Origin: Tannerella sp.
GTDB taxonomy: Bacteria > Bacteroidota > Bacteroidia > Bacteroidales > Tannerellaceae
Assembly (NCBI GenBank): GCA_031269635.1
Contig: JAISYY010000253.1
Span: 1 to 25,238 of the forward strand
Direction: 5' to 3'
DNA: 25,238 bases
The notes under the pieces are model-generated. The model did no database searches. It worked only from the letters and a program-made list of their open reading frames with translations, and was not told the DNA's origin. Numbering within the stretch: position 1 is the first letter of the stretch; every line of letters starts with the position of its first letter. The position numbers and the translations under genes are program-made. Below are positions 1-8,633 of the stretch, piece after piece.

Positions 1-1587
1 TTCCCCGCCATGTCGCCCCTGTTTGCGCCGGACGTTGAAATCGCTTCCGTTTACCTGACCGGCGAGATGCCGCCGGGGTACGAGGCGCCGCAACAGAAAT
101 ACGTCGACCGTTTCGGGCAGTGGACGATGCGCGACTGGCCGGGTAAAATCAAAAACGAAGCGGAACTGAAGCAAAAGATAGTGCAGGTCGAAAGGACGGC
201 TGCCAGGGCGGACTATCCCAAAGGATGGAGCCGGTACGGTGGCCTGAAGGCCCTCCGTTTTGATTCGACCGGCTTTTTCAGGGTGCATCACGACGGAACG
301 CGCTGGTGGTTTGTCGATCCTGACGGATACGCTTTCCTGAGTACCGGTATTAACTGCATCACGGCCGGTCAGTCCGGCGTCTACGACGGGATGGAAGACT
401 TGCTGGAGTGGATGCCCGACCGGAACGGCGAATTTGCTTCTATCTACGAAGAAGGGGAGCATAAACGGATCGACTATTATAAGGCCAACCAGATACGGGT
501 GTACGGTGATCGGTGGCTCGAAAAATGGGAAGCTACGACGCCCGGACTGATGAAAAAATGGCGCTTCAACACCGTTGGCAATTGGGCGGACAGGGGATTT
601 GCACAAAAGAGCGGACTGCCCCGCGTCTATCACATGGGGGAGATGCCGGTGACGGCTATACGGCTCTACCGCGATTTCCCGGATGTGTTCAGTCCCGAAT
701 ACCGCGAACTGGCTGCAAAATACGCGCAGCAACTGTCGCCGGCAAAGGAGGATAAACTGCTGATCGGCTATTTCCTGTGCAATGAACCCAAATGGGCGTT
801 TGGCGACAATGTGCTTGCCTACGAGATGTTTGCCACGCCGCAACTGAGTTACACGAAACTGCGTTTCGTCGCCTGGCTGAAGGAGAAATACCTGCGGACG
901 GCGGATTTTAATGCGGCCTGGAACGTGTCGTATGCATCCGTTGACGAGGCGCTGATGCAGACGTTCAAAAACTACCCGTCGGAAACGTCGAAAAAGGATT
1001 TCCGCGAATTTACGGCCCTGATGGTGGAGGAATGGATACGGATCATTTGTGAGGAGACGAGGAAAGTTGATCCGAATCACCTGAACCTGGGGATGCGCTA
1101 TGCCTGGATCAGCAGCGATGTGCTGGTGAAGCCGGCACGCCATTTCGACGTCTTGTCGATGAGCGCCTATACCGTGCCGTTTCCTCCGCCGACGGAGGAG
1201 ATCTCCCGCATCAGCGGACGGCCGGTGTTGCTGAGCGAATGGCATTTCGGAAGCGCACTGGACGGCAGTTTGCCTACCAGCGGCTTGCAGACCGTCATTT
1301 CGCAGGAAGAACGGGGTAAGGCTTACCGTACGTATGCCGAGAACGGTTTTTCACGGCCCGAAATCATCGGCATGCACTGGTTCCAGTGGACAGACCAGGC
1401 GTTGTTGGGACGGGGCGACGGCGAAAATTATAACATCGGGCTGATGGATGCCTGTTCGCTGCCTTATACCGAACTGACGGAAGCCGCCCGCGTGGCTCAT
1501 GAAAATATGTACGACCTGGCGCGGGGACGGAAAAAGCCGTATTTCTTCCGGCTTACGCCCACGCCGACGGTTAACGCGCAGGAATGA
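1..1587 (+). CDS. Clan GH-A glycoside hydrolase, GH50/GH42-like (5' partial)
   Basis: The reading frame is open to the left window edge; the first ATG is at 10, but the true start is probably upstream, since no signal peptide is visible. The visible 525 residues look like a (beta/alpha)8 glycosidase of clan GH-A. A segment reading FFRVHHDGTRWWFVDPDGY, followed by LSTGIN, resembles the entry strand of GH50 agarase-like enzymes. The Asn-Glu-Pro motif (Glu at 784-786) is the likely acid/base, and the Glu of LLSEWHFG (1237-1239) is the likely nucleophile; they lie about 150 residues apart, as expected for the clan. A late HWFQWTDQ stretch also fits. It probably hydrolyses a beta-linked galactan or related glycan outside the cytoplasm. 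It is followed 29 bp later by the acyltransferase gene, suggesting an operon. The family assignment is from memory of motifs; GH42 or an unclassified GH-A family remain possible. Confidence 0.75.
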   Translation, partial: FPAMSPLFAPDVEIASVYLTGEMPPGYEAPQQKYVDRFGQWTMRDWPGKIKNEAELKQKIVQVERTAARADYPKGWSRYGGLKALRFDSTGFFRVHHDGTRWWFVDPDGYAFLSTGINCITAGQSGVYDGMEDLLEWMPDRNGEFASIYEEGEHKRIDYYKANQIRVYGDRWLEKWEATTPGLMKKWRFNTVGNWADRGFAQKSGLPRVYHMGEMPVTAIRLYRDFPDVFSPEYRELAAKYAQQLSPAKEDKLLIGYFLCNEPKWAFGDNVLAYEMFATPQLSYTKLRFVAWLKEKYLRTADFNAAWNVSYASVDEALMQTFKNYPSETSKKDFREFTALMVEEWIRIICEETRKVDPNHLNLGMRYAWISSDVLVKPARHFDVLSMSAYTVPFPPPTEEISRISGRPVLLSEWHFGSALDGSLPTSGLQTVISQEERGKAYRTYAENGFSRPEIIGMHWFQWTDQALLGRGDGENYNIGLMDACSLPYTELTEAARVAHENMYDLARGRKKPYFFRLTPTPTVNAQE

Positions 1588-1616
1588 TAATAACATTAAA
1601 ATAATAATATGACAAA

Positions 1617-2732
1617 ATGAAAACTACTGTTACCACTACAACCGAACGCCTGGCAGCGATTGATGTCCTGCGGGGTTTTGACATGTTTTTCCTGGTAGGT
1701 GCGGGTGATGTCCTGCGCCGTTTTTTCGGGGCGTTTCATTCCGATTCCGTGAACGGGATCCTGTATCAGCTGGATCATGTGGAATGGACGGGCTTCACGG
1801 CCTGGGACATCATTATGCCCCTGTTCCTCTTTACTTCCGGGCTTTCCATGCCTTTTTCCTTTTCCAAATTCCTGAAACGGGAGGGGAGTACGAAAGCCGG
1901 ACTGTACCTCAAGATTATGAAACGCTTCCTGCTGCTGTTCTTGCTGGGATGGATAGCGCAGGGACGCCTGCTCGACCTGAGCCTGGATACGTTCCACGTC
2001 TATTGCAACACCCTTCATGCCATTGCGTTCGGTTACCTGATTACCGCCCTGGTGATCCTGAACCTGCATAGCTTCAAGGCGCAGCTTGGAGCCGGCGTTG
2101 CGCTGCTGCTGGCCTACTGGGCGTGCCTGACGTTTATTCCCGTACCGGGTTTCGGCGCCGGTGTGTTCACGCCCGACGGTAATGTGGCGATTCACATTGA
2201 CCACGCTCTGTTTGGGCGCTTCGACGACGGGACGCAATATACGTGGATGCTGACCAGCCTCGCTTTCGGCGCTACGGTTATCTCCGGATATTTTGCCGGA
2301 CGCCTGCTGAAAACGTCCCTGTCGCCGGAACGGAAACTGACGTGGCTGTCGCTGACCGGTGTCGCCCTGATTGCGGGCGGGCTGCTGTGGGGATTGCAGA
2401 TGCCGGTCATTAAAAAAATATGGTCGCCCTCGATGGTGCTGTTGAGTAGCGGTATATGCTACTTGTTGCTGGCGCTCTCGTTCCTGTTGACCGACAAACT
2501 GCGGTTGAATGGCTGGTGGGTCACGGGGCTGCGTATCTTCGGCCTTAATTCCATTGTGGCCTACATGCTTCATACGACGTTCAAGTTAGACCGGGTTGCC
2601 GGGGCGTTGCTTCACGGTTTTGAACAGTATACGGGGGATTTCTACCCGTTCGTCGTGGCGCTGGGCGAGTTTGGCATCCTGTGGTTTATTATCCGTCACA
2701 TGTACAGACACGGAATATTTATTAAAATTTAA
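1617..2732 (+). CDS. Membrane acyltransferase, DUF5009 / HGSNAT-like
   Basis: Encodes 371 residues, mostly hydrophobic, with about ten likely membrane spans. The N-terminus carries RLAAIDVLRGFDM, the signature of the family that includes human heparan-alpha-glucosaminide N-acetyltransferase and bacterial COG4299/DUF5009 proteins. A conserved polar stretch before the second helix (DHVEWTGFTAWDIIMP) also fits; its His is the kind of residue that carries the acyl group in HGSNAT. These proteins move acetyl groups from cytoplasmic acetyl-CoA across the inner membrane to sugars, but bacterial substrates are poorly known. The gene sits between a glycosidase and an amidohydrolase with short gaps (29 and 11 bp), so it is likely co-transcribed and may modify a sugar released in the periplasm. 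No truncation is seen. The family call is firm; the substrate is unknown. Confidence 0.85.
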   Translation: MKTTVTTTTERLAAIDVLRGFDMFFLVGAGDVLRRFFGAFHSDSVNGILYQLDHVEWTGFTAWDIIMPLFLFTSGLSMPFSFSKFLKREGSTKAGLYLKIMKRFLLLFLLGWIAQGRLLDLSLDTFHVYCNTLHAIAFGYLITALVILNLHSFKAQLGAGVALLLAYWACLTFIPVPGFGAGVFTPDGNVAIHIDHALFGRFDDGTQYTWMLTSLAFGATVISGYFAGRLLKTSLSPERKLTWLSLTGVALIAGGLLWGLQMPVIKKIWSPSMVLLSSGICYLLLALSFLLTDKLRLNGWWVTGLRIFGLNSIVAYMLHTTFKLDRVAGALLHGFEQYTGDFYPFVVALGEFGILWFIIRHMYRHGIFIKI

Positions 2733-2743
2733 ATAGATGCCTT

Positions 2744-3850
2744 ATGAACAGACGAACATTTATCAGAAACACTGCCGGCGGCCTGACGTTGTTGCCGTTG
2801 CTCTCCTCCTGCCGGACAAAAGGCGAGGCGTATTACGGCAGTGCGGAGGATTTCGAGGCGATGCCCAAAGTCGATGCGCATTATCATTATGATACGTTCA
2901 ACGAACCGTGCCTGCAATATGCGGCTTCCGTCAACATGCACCTGCTGTCGATTAACGTGGATGCGGGTGAAGACCTGGACAAACAATTAGCTATCGGCGA
3001 GGCTTTTAAAAAGAAGTATCCCGGCAGTTTCGACTTCCTCGGCTCTTTCTCCGTGGCGGGTTTCGGTTCCGCTACGTTTGCCGGCGATGTGATTGCGCGG
3101 GTGAAGCGGTGCATGGAAGCTGGCGCCAGGGGTATCAAAATCTGGAAGAACATAGGTATGGGGCTGCTGGATGCGGACGGGAAATATGTGATGGCCGACC
3201 ATCCGGCCTTTGACCCGGTGTATGCGTATCTCGAAAAGGAAGGTATCCCGATGGTCGCCCACCTGGGAGAGCCGCGCAACTGCTGGCTTCCGTACGACCG
3301 GATCACGATGGGGGGTGACTTGAATTATTATACGCAGCATCCCGAATATCACATGTATCAGCATCCCGAAGCGCCGACGTATGAAGAGCAAATGGCGGCA
3401 CGCGACCATATCCTGGATAAGTTCCCGCGCCTGACGTTTGTCGGTGCGCATATCGGCAGCATGGAATGGAGCCTGGAGGAAGTCGCCCGGCGGTTTGAAA
3501 AATATCCGAATTTCCATATCGACCTGGCCGCACGCATTGGACACGTGCAACTGCATACGATGCGGGATCACCAAAAAGTGCGCGATTTCTTTATCCGCTA
3601 CCAAGACAGGATCCTGTACGGATCGGACGGGACCGTGAACGACCGGAATACGCAAAATGCGGAGGAGCGGTGCCGCGCCATGTATAATCACTGGCTGCAG
3701 CAATGGAAGTTTCTTGCTACGGGGGAGATGTTAATGCCTGTGGATAAAATCATCATACCCAATCCCCCGGACGAAGTCAAAGGACTGCGACTACCGAAAA
3801 AGGTAGTCGACAAGCTCTATTTGGAGAATTTCAAGCGGATATTCGGGTAA
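2744..3850 (+). CDS. Lipoprotein/Tat-type amidohydrolase (Amidohydrolase_2 family)
   Basis: Encodes 368 residues. The N-terminus MNRRTFIRNTAGG resembles a twin-arginine leader and is followed by a hydrophobic run and a lipobox (LLSSC, Cys23), so the enzyme is probably exported and lipid-anchored. The mature part begins with VDAHYHYD, the HxH metal-binding motif (His46, His48) of the amidohydrolase superfamily. A late YGSDG places the conserved metal-ligand Asp at residue 295. A histidine-containing VAHLGEPRN and VGAHIG supply further expected ligands. The family (PF04909 type) includes lactonases, decarboxylases and other metal-dependent C-O, C-N or C-C hydrolases, so the reaction cannot be read from sequence. 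It is 11 bp downstream of the acyltransferase and is the last gene of the run, converging on the YhhN gene. Confidence 0.85.
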   Translation: MNRRTFIRNTAGGLTLLPLLSSCRTKGEAYYGSAEDFEAMPKVDAHYHYDTFNEPCLQYAASVNMHLLSINVDAGEDLDKQLAIGEAFKKKYPGSFDFLGSFSVAGFGSATFAGDVIARVKRCMEAGARGIKIWKNIGMGLLDADGKYVMADHPAFDPVYAYLEKEGIPMVAHLGEPRNCWLPYDRITMGGDLNYYTQHPEYHMYQHPEAPTYEEQMAARDHILDKFPRLTFVGAHIGSMEWSLEEVARRFEKYPNFHIDLAARIGHVQLHTMRDHQKVRDFFIRYQDRILYGSDGTVNDRNTQNAEERCRAMYNHWLQQWKFLATGEMLMPVDKIIIPNPPDEVKGLRLPKKVVDKLYLENFKRIFG

Positions 3851-3865
3851 CCCCGTTCGCCGGGT

Positions 3866-4513
3866 TCATTTGCTCCGGATGATAACAGCGGCGGTGATCA
3901 GGATATGCGCGGCATAATACGTGGGCATCATCAGGCTGTGGTACAGTCCGCACACATGCAGAAATTCGCAGCAGGCAATCAGCGTATCCGAAAATACAAT
4001 GCAGGCAATGCCGCCCGTAAAAAGGCAGCGGGCAAGAAACGGCAGCCGGAGTCCGGGCGCCACCGCCAGTGAAAAGCAGGATATCAGTGTATATAGCTGT
4101 ACCGCCGTCAACAGCGTCGTGTCGGGAATCGCAGGCAGCAGCTTCCATACAAAAAACACGCTGTACCCCGCTAACAGCGCAATCAGCAAGTACCCCTGTA
4201 TTTTCCCGTGCTTCAGGCAGAAGAACAGGAAACCGGCATGGGCGACAAAAAACAGGGCGATACCGCCAACGAACATGAGGACATCCCCTCCCCGGTGTTT
4301 CAGCATCCAGTCGCCTGCGATGGAAAAGGCAAGGGCTGCGATCAGCAGCCATTTAGTCCGGCTCACTTCCTTCAACGCCAGGAAACCGATAAGTATGGCG
4401 CATGTAACGGGCACGCCTGCGTGTACCCAGTAATTGTATCGTACCAGGGCAAGTACGGCGCACGTAAGAGGAACAAGTAACAATCCTGCTGACAGGTGAT
4501 TTAAATTTTTCAT
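3866..4513 (-). CDS. YhhN-family membrane protein (lysoplasmalogenase-like)
   Basis: 215 residues with about eight predicted membrane helices. Motifs such as SIAGDWMLK, an FFVAHAGFL helix and the later FSDTLIA match the YhhN/TMEM86 family, whose characterised members are lysoplasmalogenases that cleave vinyl-ether lysophospholipids. An upstream in-frame ATG at 4624 would add 37 residues. The start at 4513 is preferred because family members are about 210-230 residues, the N-terminal helix begins right after it, and a promoter-like element (4601-4633) would start transcription inside the longer version. The gene is convergent with the amidohydrolase (15-bp gap) and divergent from the SusC operon. 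It is probably a housekeeping insertion unrelated to glycan use. Activity is inferred from family only. Confidence 0.8.
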   Translation of the reverse strand: MKNLNHLSAGLLLVPLTCAVLALVRYNYWVHAGVPVTCAILIGFLALKEVSRTKWLLIAALAFSIAGDWMLKHRGGDVLMFVGGIALFFVAHAGFLFFCLKHGKIQGYLLIALLAGYSVFFVWKLLPAIPDTTLLTAVQLYTLISCFSLAVAPGLRLPFLARCLFTGGIACIVFSDTLIACCEFLHVCGLYHSLMMPTYYAAHILITAAVIIRSK

Positions 4514-4600
4514 ACGAAATTGTTTTTTTGAATGTTTGACTAATAATCCAATCCGGCCGTCGACCGGTTTCCCGGAAACAACGGCAGACGGCAACAATGT

Positions 4601-4633
4601 GCAAATTAACGTACGAAATTGCATACCGCCAAA
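4601..4633 (-). promoter_or_regulatory. Candidate Bacteroides-type promoter of the YhhN gene
   Basis: On the minus strand, TTTG (complement of 4630-4633) is followed after exactly 20 bp by TTAATTTGC (complement of 4601-4609), one mismatch from the TAnnTTTGY consensus. Transcription would start near 4594, giving a leader of about 80 nt before the ATG at 4513. Confidence 0.5.
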
Positions 4634-4770
4634 TTTTCCAAATGTTTTTTGAACATTTTATCACACAGGATTCAATCGGCGTTCGCCCATCCGGTCTCCG
4701 ATGCCGGTTAAAAAACATATTATTTCAAAAAAACGTAACAATTATTTCAGAAAAAATTAACGAACAAATA

Positions 4771-4802
4771 TTGTATATATAAAATAGATGATGTATTTTT
4801 GT
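4771..4802 (+). promoter_or_regulatory. Candidate promoter of the SusC/SusD operon
   Basis: TTG at 4771-4773, a 20-bp spacer, then TATTTTTGT at 4794-4802, a full match to TAnnTTTGY. It points toward the SusC gene about 400 bp downstream. A second, weaker element (GATCTTTGC, 4906-4914, one mismatch, no matching upstream box) sits directly before the AG tract and is an alternative start site. Confidence 0.5.
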
Positions 4803-4910
4803 ACCCATAATTCAAAAACGAAAAAAAAAGATAGAAAATGAAAGCTAACTCTGTTTTTTATGCAGTTAAATATTGTTTAACCTTCTTTTTGGCGGGTTTT
4901 GGCATGATCT

Positions 4911-4945
<35 letters not shown>

Positions 4946-5001
4946 TATTTATATTTCGTAGTTCGCACGCACGCGGAAGAGATAAAAGTAATCCGGATAC
5001 G

Positions 5002-5050
5002 TAGTTTCCCCCTGTCGTCATTTAAAAAAAATGACGACAGGGGGAAACTA
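5002..5050. repeat. Perfect 22-bp inverted repeat with 5-nt loop
   Basis: The left arm 5002-5023 and right arm 5029-5050 are exact reverse complements, separated by five A residues (5024-5028). The arms include TAGTTTCCCCCTGTCGTCAT and its complement. No T-run follows on either strand, so it is not a classical intrinsic terminator. It would form a very stable RNA hairpin in the SusC leader, ending 150 nt before the start codon. Confidence 0.95.
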
Positions 5051-5200
5051 TTATGTAAACGCCGCTTGTTTAACTAAATTTTTTGTTACCATGAACAATC
5101 TTTGTGATATTATTTTAACACTGCAGGCTGTTCTTGTTTTGGACGGCTTGCATCAAACCTATGACAAATTATTATTATTATTTACCAAAAAAACAAATGC

Positions 5201-8200
5201 ATGAAAAAATTTTTGATTCAATGGAAATTTGAGAAGCTCTTTACTGATTGTAAAAAGAGGTTATTGAAACCGGTAGAAAGAGTTTTTATGATGTTTGCGT
5301 TGTCAACCGTTGCGTTGATGGCGTCCGCCTCCCCGACAGACGTAGGGGTGCATCCGGAATCCGGGAACGGATTGCCGGAAGCGGAGGAACCCCGTGTCGC
5401 CGTCTCTGTTGTCCAGCAACAGCGAGCAGTGACAGGTATCGTGACCGATGACAGCGACGAACCGCTGCCGGGTGTCAGCATCGCCCTGAAGGGAACAACG
5501 TCCGGCGTGATTACCGACGCCAACGGGCGATATATTATTAATGTACCGGACGGCAACGCCATACTCGTTTTTTCGTATGTCGGATTTGAGACGCAGGAAA
5601 TCACGGTCGGCCCGCAGACGCGCATCAGCGTGAAGTTGAGCGAAGGCGCTCTCGCGCTGGAGGAAGTCGTCGTCGTCGGATACGGCGTACAGAAGAAAGT
5701 GAACCTGTCGGGAGCCGTCCAGGCAGTGTCGGCCAAAGATCTGGCTAACCGCCCGGTCACCAATACTAACCAGGCATTGCAGGGCCTGGCCGCCAACGTG
5801 AATATCACGCAAATAACCGGCCGCGCCACAAGCGCACCGGACATCAATATCCGCGGATTCACGTCCATCAACGGCGGTAGCGCACTGATTCTGGTGGACA
5901 ATGTCCCCGTCTCGCCCGACGAACTGTCGCGCATCAATCCGGAAGACATTGAAAACGTATCAATCCTGAAGGATGCCGCTTCGGCTGCCATCTACGGGGG
6001 ACGCGCTTCGTTCGGCGTCGTGCTGATTACTACCAAGCAGGCGCGTAAAGAAAAGCTGGAAGTCTCTTTTGAAGGTAATACAGGATTTCGCGTTTTGGGG
6101 TATGTGCCCGACCTGGTGACCGACGTCTATGAGGTGATGAGTCTGCAAAATCCCGCTTCCACCCGCAACCCGCTGTTCACGGCCGAGGAGATGGAATACG
6201 GGCGGTTGCGTTCGGAGCATCCGGAGCTTTATCCGGCAGCCGTCATCAACAAACGGCAGGGTTTGTATAACGCCGGCAACTGGGCGTACTGGGATAATAT
6301 TGACTGGAACAATGTCCTGCTCCGCCAAGCCTCGCCTACGTACACGGGCAATGTGCGGATTGCCAATCGGAACGACAAAATGAATTACAGCGTCAGCGGC
6401 GGCTACTACCGGCAGGAAGGAATGATGCGCTACGGAAACGACATCTACAACCGTTTCAACCTGCGCGGCAACGGCAGCTACAACCTTACGTCCTGGTGGC
6501 AGGCCGGCGTCAATATGTCATTCAACTACAGCAACTACAACATGCCGGAATCCGGCAATGACTGGTATTTCTATTACGTTAGCCGGTCTGCGCTCCGCAG
6601 CCTGGTCAATCCCGACGGGACGTACACCGTTGCAGGCGCCTATCTGGTCGGTCTGCCGGAGGAGGGTGGCAGGAGCATTTCTAAAAACAATGAAACGCAA
6701 CTGTCCCTGAATACCGCCATCGACCTGATCAAGGATGTCTGGAACGTCAAGGTCGATGCGAACTTCCGCTTTACCAACGGACAGACTCGCGGAAGCCATT
6801 TCCCCGTTTACTACCGCGAGGGGCCTGACCGCCCGCTGGCGCCGGCCTATACCGACCTCGGCGACAACGCCTTCCGCTCGTCGGTCTATGCTTCTACCGC
6901 ATCGAGTTTGAAAAGTTACCAGGTGTATAACGTGTACACGGATTTCCACAAGACGTTCGCCGGGAAACATTACGTGCAGGCGCTGTTGGGATTCAACCAG
7001 GAAGCCATGACTTACACGTATTCGTCCATCCGCCGAAGCGATCTGATTAGCCAGAGCCTGCCGACCATTCAGCTGGCTACCGGCATGACGGCAACGTCGG
7101 AGATGATTTCAACGTTGGCGCTCCGAAGCGGATTCGGCAGGTTGAACTATATCTACGACAACAAGTATATTGCGGAATTTAACGGTCGCTATGACGGCAC
7201 GTCGCGTTATCCCAAAAAGAACCGCTTCGGATTCTTCCCGTCGGGGTCGCTGGCCTGGGTGCTCTCCAGGGAAAGTTTCCTGACCGACCTGGCGCAGTCG
7301 CTGAAAGTAGACCAGTTCAAGTTGCGCGGGTCGTACGGCGTGCTCGGCAACCAGGTTATGAGGGATACGAACGGGAACGACGTCTATTATCCCTACATTG
7401 CCACCATGAGTGCGTCCAATATCAGTGTGCCGGTGAACGGAAGTATGCCGCTGGCCACCTTCCAGCCCGGCGTAGTGGCCGGAAACCTGACGTGGGAGCG
7501 CGTGCGCACCGTCAACGGAGGATTTGACCTGGCGCTGTTCAACAACCACATCAGCCTGAGCGCCGATCTCTATACCCGCTACACGGAAGGGATGCTGGTA
7601 CAGGGTAAGGCGCTGCCCGCCGTATTCGGTGCGGATCCGCCGCAAATAAATGCCGGCGACCTGAAAACCAAAGGATGGGAAATCACGCTGGGGCTGAACA
7701 ATACCTGGCAGGTTGACAATTCACCGCTCTATATCGGGTTGAATTTCATGCTGGCCGACAGCCGGTCGTTCGTCACCAAATATGACAATCCGACCAAGGC
7801 CATTAGCGATCAGCCCAGAGGGAACGCCAACTACTACGAAGGACAGGAAATCGGCGAAATATGGGGATGGGTATCCGACGGCTACCTGACAAAGGACGAT
7901 TTGATCCTGCGCGAAGACGGCACGCCGACGGGCAACGCCAAAATCGACCAGTATGACGTGTCGGAGGAGGATAACCGCAGTACCGGCGTAAGCTACGAAG
8001 GCGACATCAAGTTCAAGGACCTGAACAACGACGGGCGCATCACGTACGGGAAATCGACGGTAGACGATCCGGGCGACCGCCGGATTATCGGTAATGATCA
8101 GCCCCGCCTGCCTTATAGTTTCACATTGGACGGGTCGTGGAAGGGTTTCGACCTGCGTGCCTTCTTCCAGGGCATCGGTAAGCGCGACTGGTATCCCGGA

Positions 8201-8614
8201 CGTAACCACCATGACTTCTGGGGCGTTTACGGCAATCCGTGGGCAACACCCATCGCGGCGAACCGCGATCATTGGACGCCGGAAAACCCGAACGCCCGCT
8301 GGCCGCGCCTCAAGCCTTACATCGCCGAAAACAAGGAACTGGCGCTGCCTCAAACCGGATACCTGCAGGACGCTTCCTATCTGCGGCTCAAGAACCTGAC
8401 GGTCGGTTACACGCTGCCCGCCTCGCTGACCAGGCAGTGGCGCATCGAAAACCTGCGCTTCTACCTCAGCGCCGAGAATGTCTTCACGATTCATCACATC
8501 GAAGTGAACGGCATCGACCCGGAACTGTTGACAAACACGCAGACAAACTTTGCGGGCGCCGGCGTTTACCCCTTGCAAAAGGTATATTCTATTGGTCTTA
8601 ACCTGAATTTCTAA
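5201..8614 (+). CDS. SusC/RagA-family TonB-dependent outer-membrane receptor
   Basis: 1137 residues. An N-terminal basic segment (1-29) precedes the hydrophobic signal region (about 30-44). A CarboxypepD_reg-like domain (about 75-147: TGIVTDDSDEPLPGVSI, ending SYVGFETQEITV) follows, then EEVVVVGYGVQKK (154-166) and the plug domain, with RGFTSINGGSALILVDNVP and the late ILKDAASAAIYGGRASFGVVLITTK. The rest is the 22-strand barrel, ending in aromatic Phe (LNLNF). SusC proteins take up oligosaccharides through the outer membrane using TonB energy, in complex with a SusD lid. SusD starts 19 bp downstream, confirming the pair. No extra anti-sigma signalling domain is obvious at the N-terminus and no ECF sigma/anti-sigma pair is adjacent. 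The ligand cannot be read from sequence. Confidence 0.97.
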   Translation: MKKFLIQWKFEKLFTDCKKRLLKPVERVFMMFALSTVALMASASPTDVGVHPESGNGLPEAEEPRVAVSVVQQQRAVTGIVTDDSDEPLPGVSIALKGTTSGVITDANGRYIINVPDGNAILVFSYVGFETQEITVGPQTRISVKLSEGALALEEVVVVGYGVQKKVNLSGAVQAVSAKDLANRPVTNTNQALQGLAANVNITQITGRATSAPDINIRGFTSINGGSALILVDNVPVSPDELSRINPEDIENVSILKDAASAAIYGGRASFGVVLITTKQARKEKLEVSFEGNTGFRVLGYVPDLVTDVYEVMSLQNPASTRNPLFTAEEMEYGRLRSEHPELYPAAVINKRQGLYNAGNWAYWDNIDWNNVLLRQASPTYTGNVRIANRNDKMNYSVSGGYYRQEGMMRYGNDIYNRFNLRGNGSYNLTSWWQAGVNMSFNYSNYNMPESGNDWYFYYVSRSALRSLVNPDGTYTVAGAYLVGLPEEGGRSISKNNETQLSLNTAIDLIKDVWNVKVDANFRFTNGQTRGSHFPVYYREGPDRPLAPAYTDLGDNAFRSSVYASTASSLKSYQVYNVYTDFHKTFAGKHYVQALLGFNQEAMTYTYSSIRRSDLISQSLPTIQLATGMTATSEMISTLALRSGFGRLNYIYDNKYIAEFNGRYDGTSRYPKKNRFGFFPSGSLAWVLSRESFLTDLAQSLKVDQFKLRGSYGVLGNQVMRDTNGNDVYYPYIATMSASNISVPVNGSMPLATFQPGVVAGNLTWERVRTVNGGFDLALFNNHISLSADLYTRYTEGMLVQGKALPAVFGADPPQINAGDLKTKGWEITLGLNNTWQVDNSPLYIGLNFMLADSRSFVTKYDNPTKAISDQPRGNANYYEGQEIGEIWGWVSDGYLTKDDLILREDGTPTGNAKIDQYDVSEEDNRSTGVSYEGDIKFKDLNNDGRITYGKSTVDDPGDRRIIGNDQPRLPYSFTLDGSWKGFDLRAFFQGIGKRDWYPGRNHHDFWGVYGNPWATPIAANRDHWTPENPNARWPRLKPYIAENKELALPQTGYLQDASYLRLKNLTVGYTLPASLTRQWRIENLRFYLSAENVFTIHHIEVNGIDPELLTNTQTNFAGAGVYPLQKVYSIGLNLNF

Positions 8615-8633
8615 CTCATAAATCGAATGTAAG

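Noticed and set aside
1596..2573. 325-codon minus-strand open frame opposite the acyltransferase gene
   Set aside because: It has a Gln/Arg-rich composition typical of a shadow of GC-rich coding sequence; the opposite frame encodes a recognised membrane protein.
4514..4624. Longer YhhN start at 4624
   Set aside because: It adds 37 polar residues before the first helix and would lie upstream of the inferred transcription start.
5002..5050. Intrinsic terminator
   Set aside because: No T-run follows the stem on either strand, and the only A-run is in the loop and its edges.
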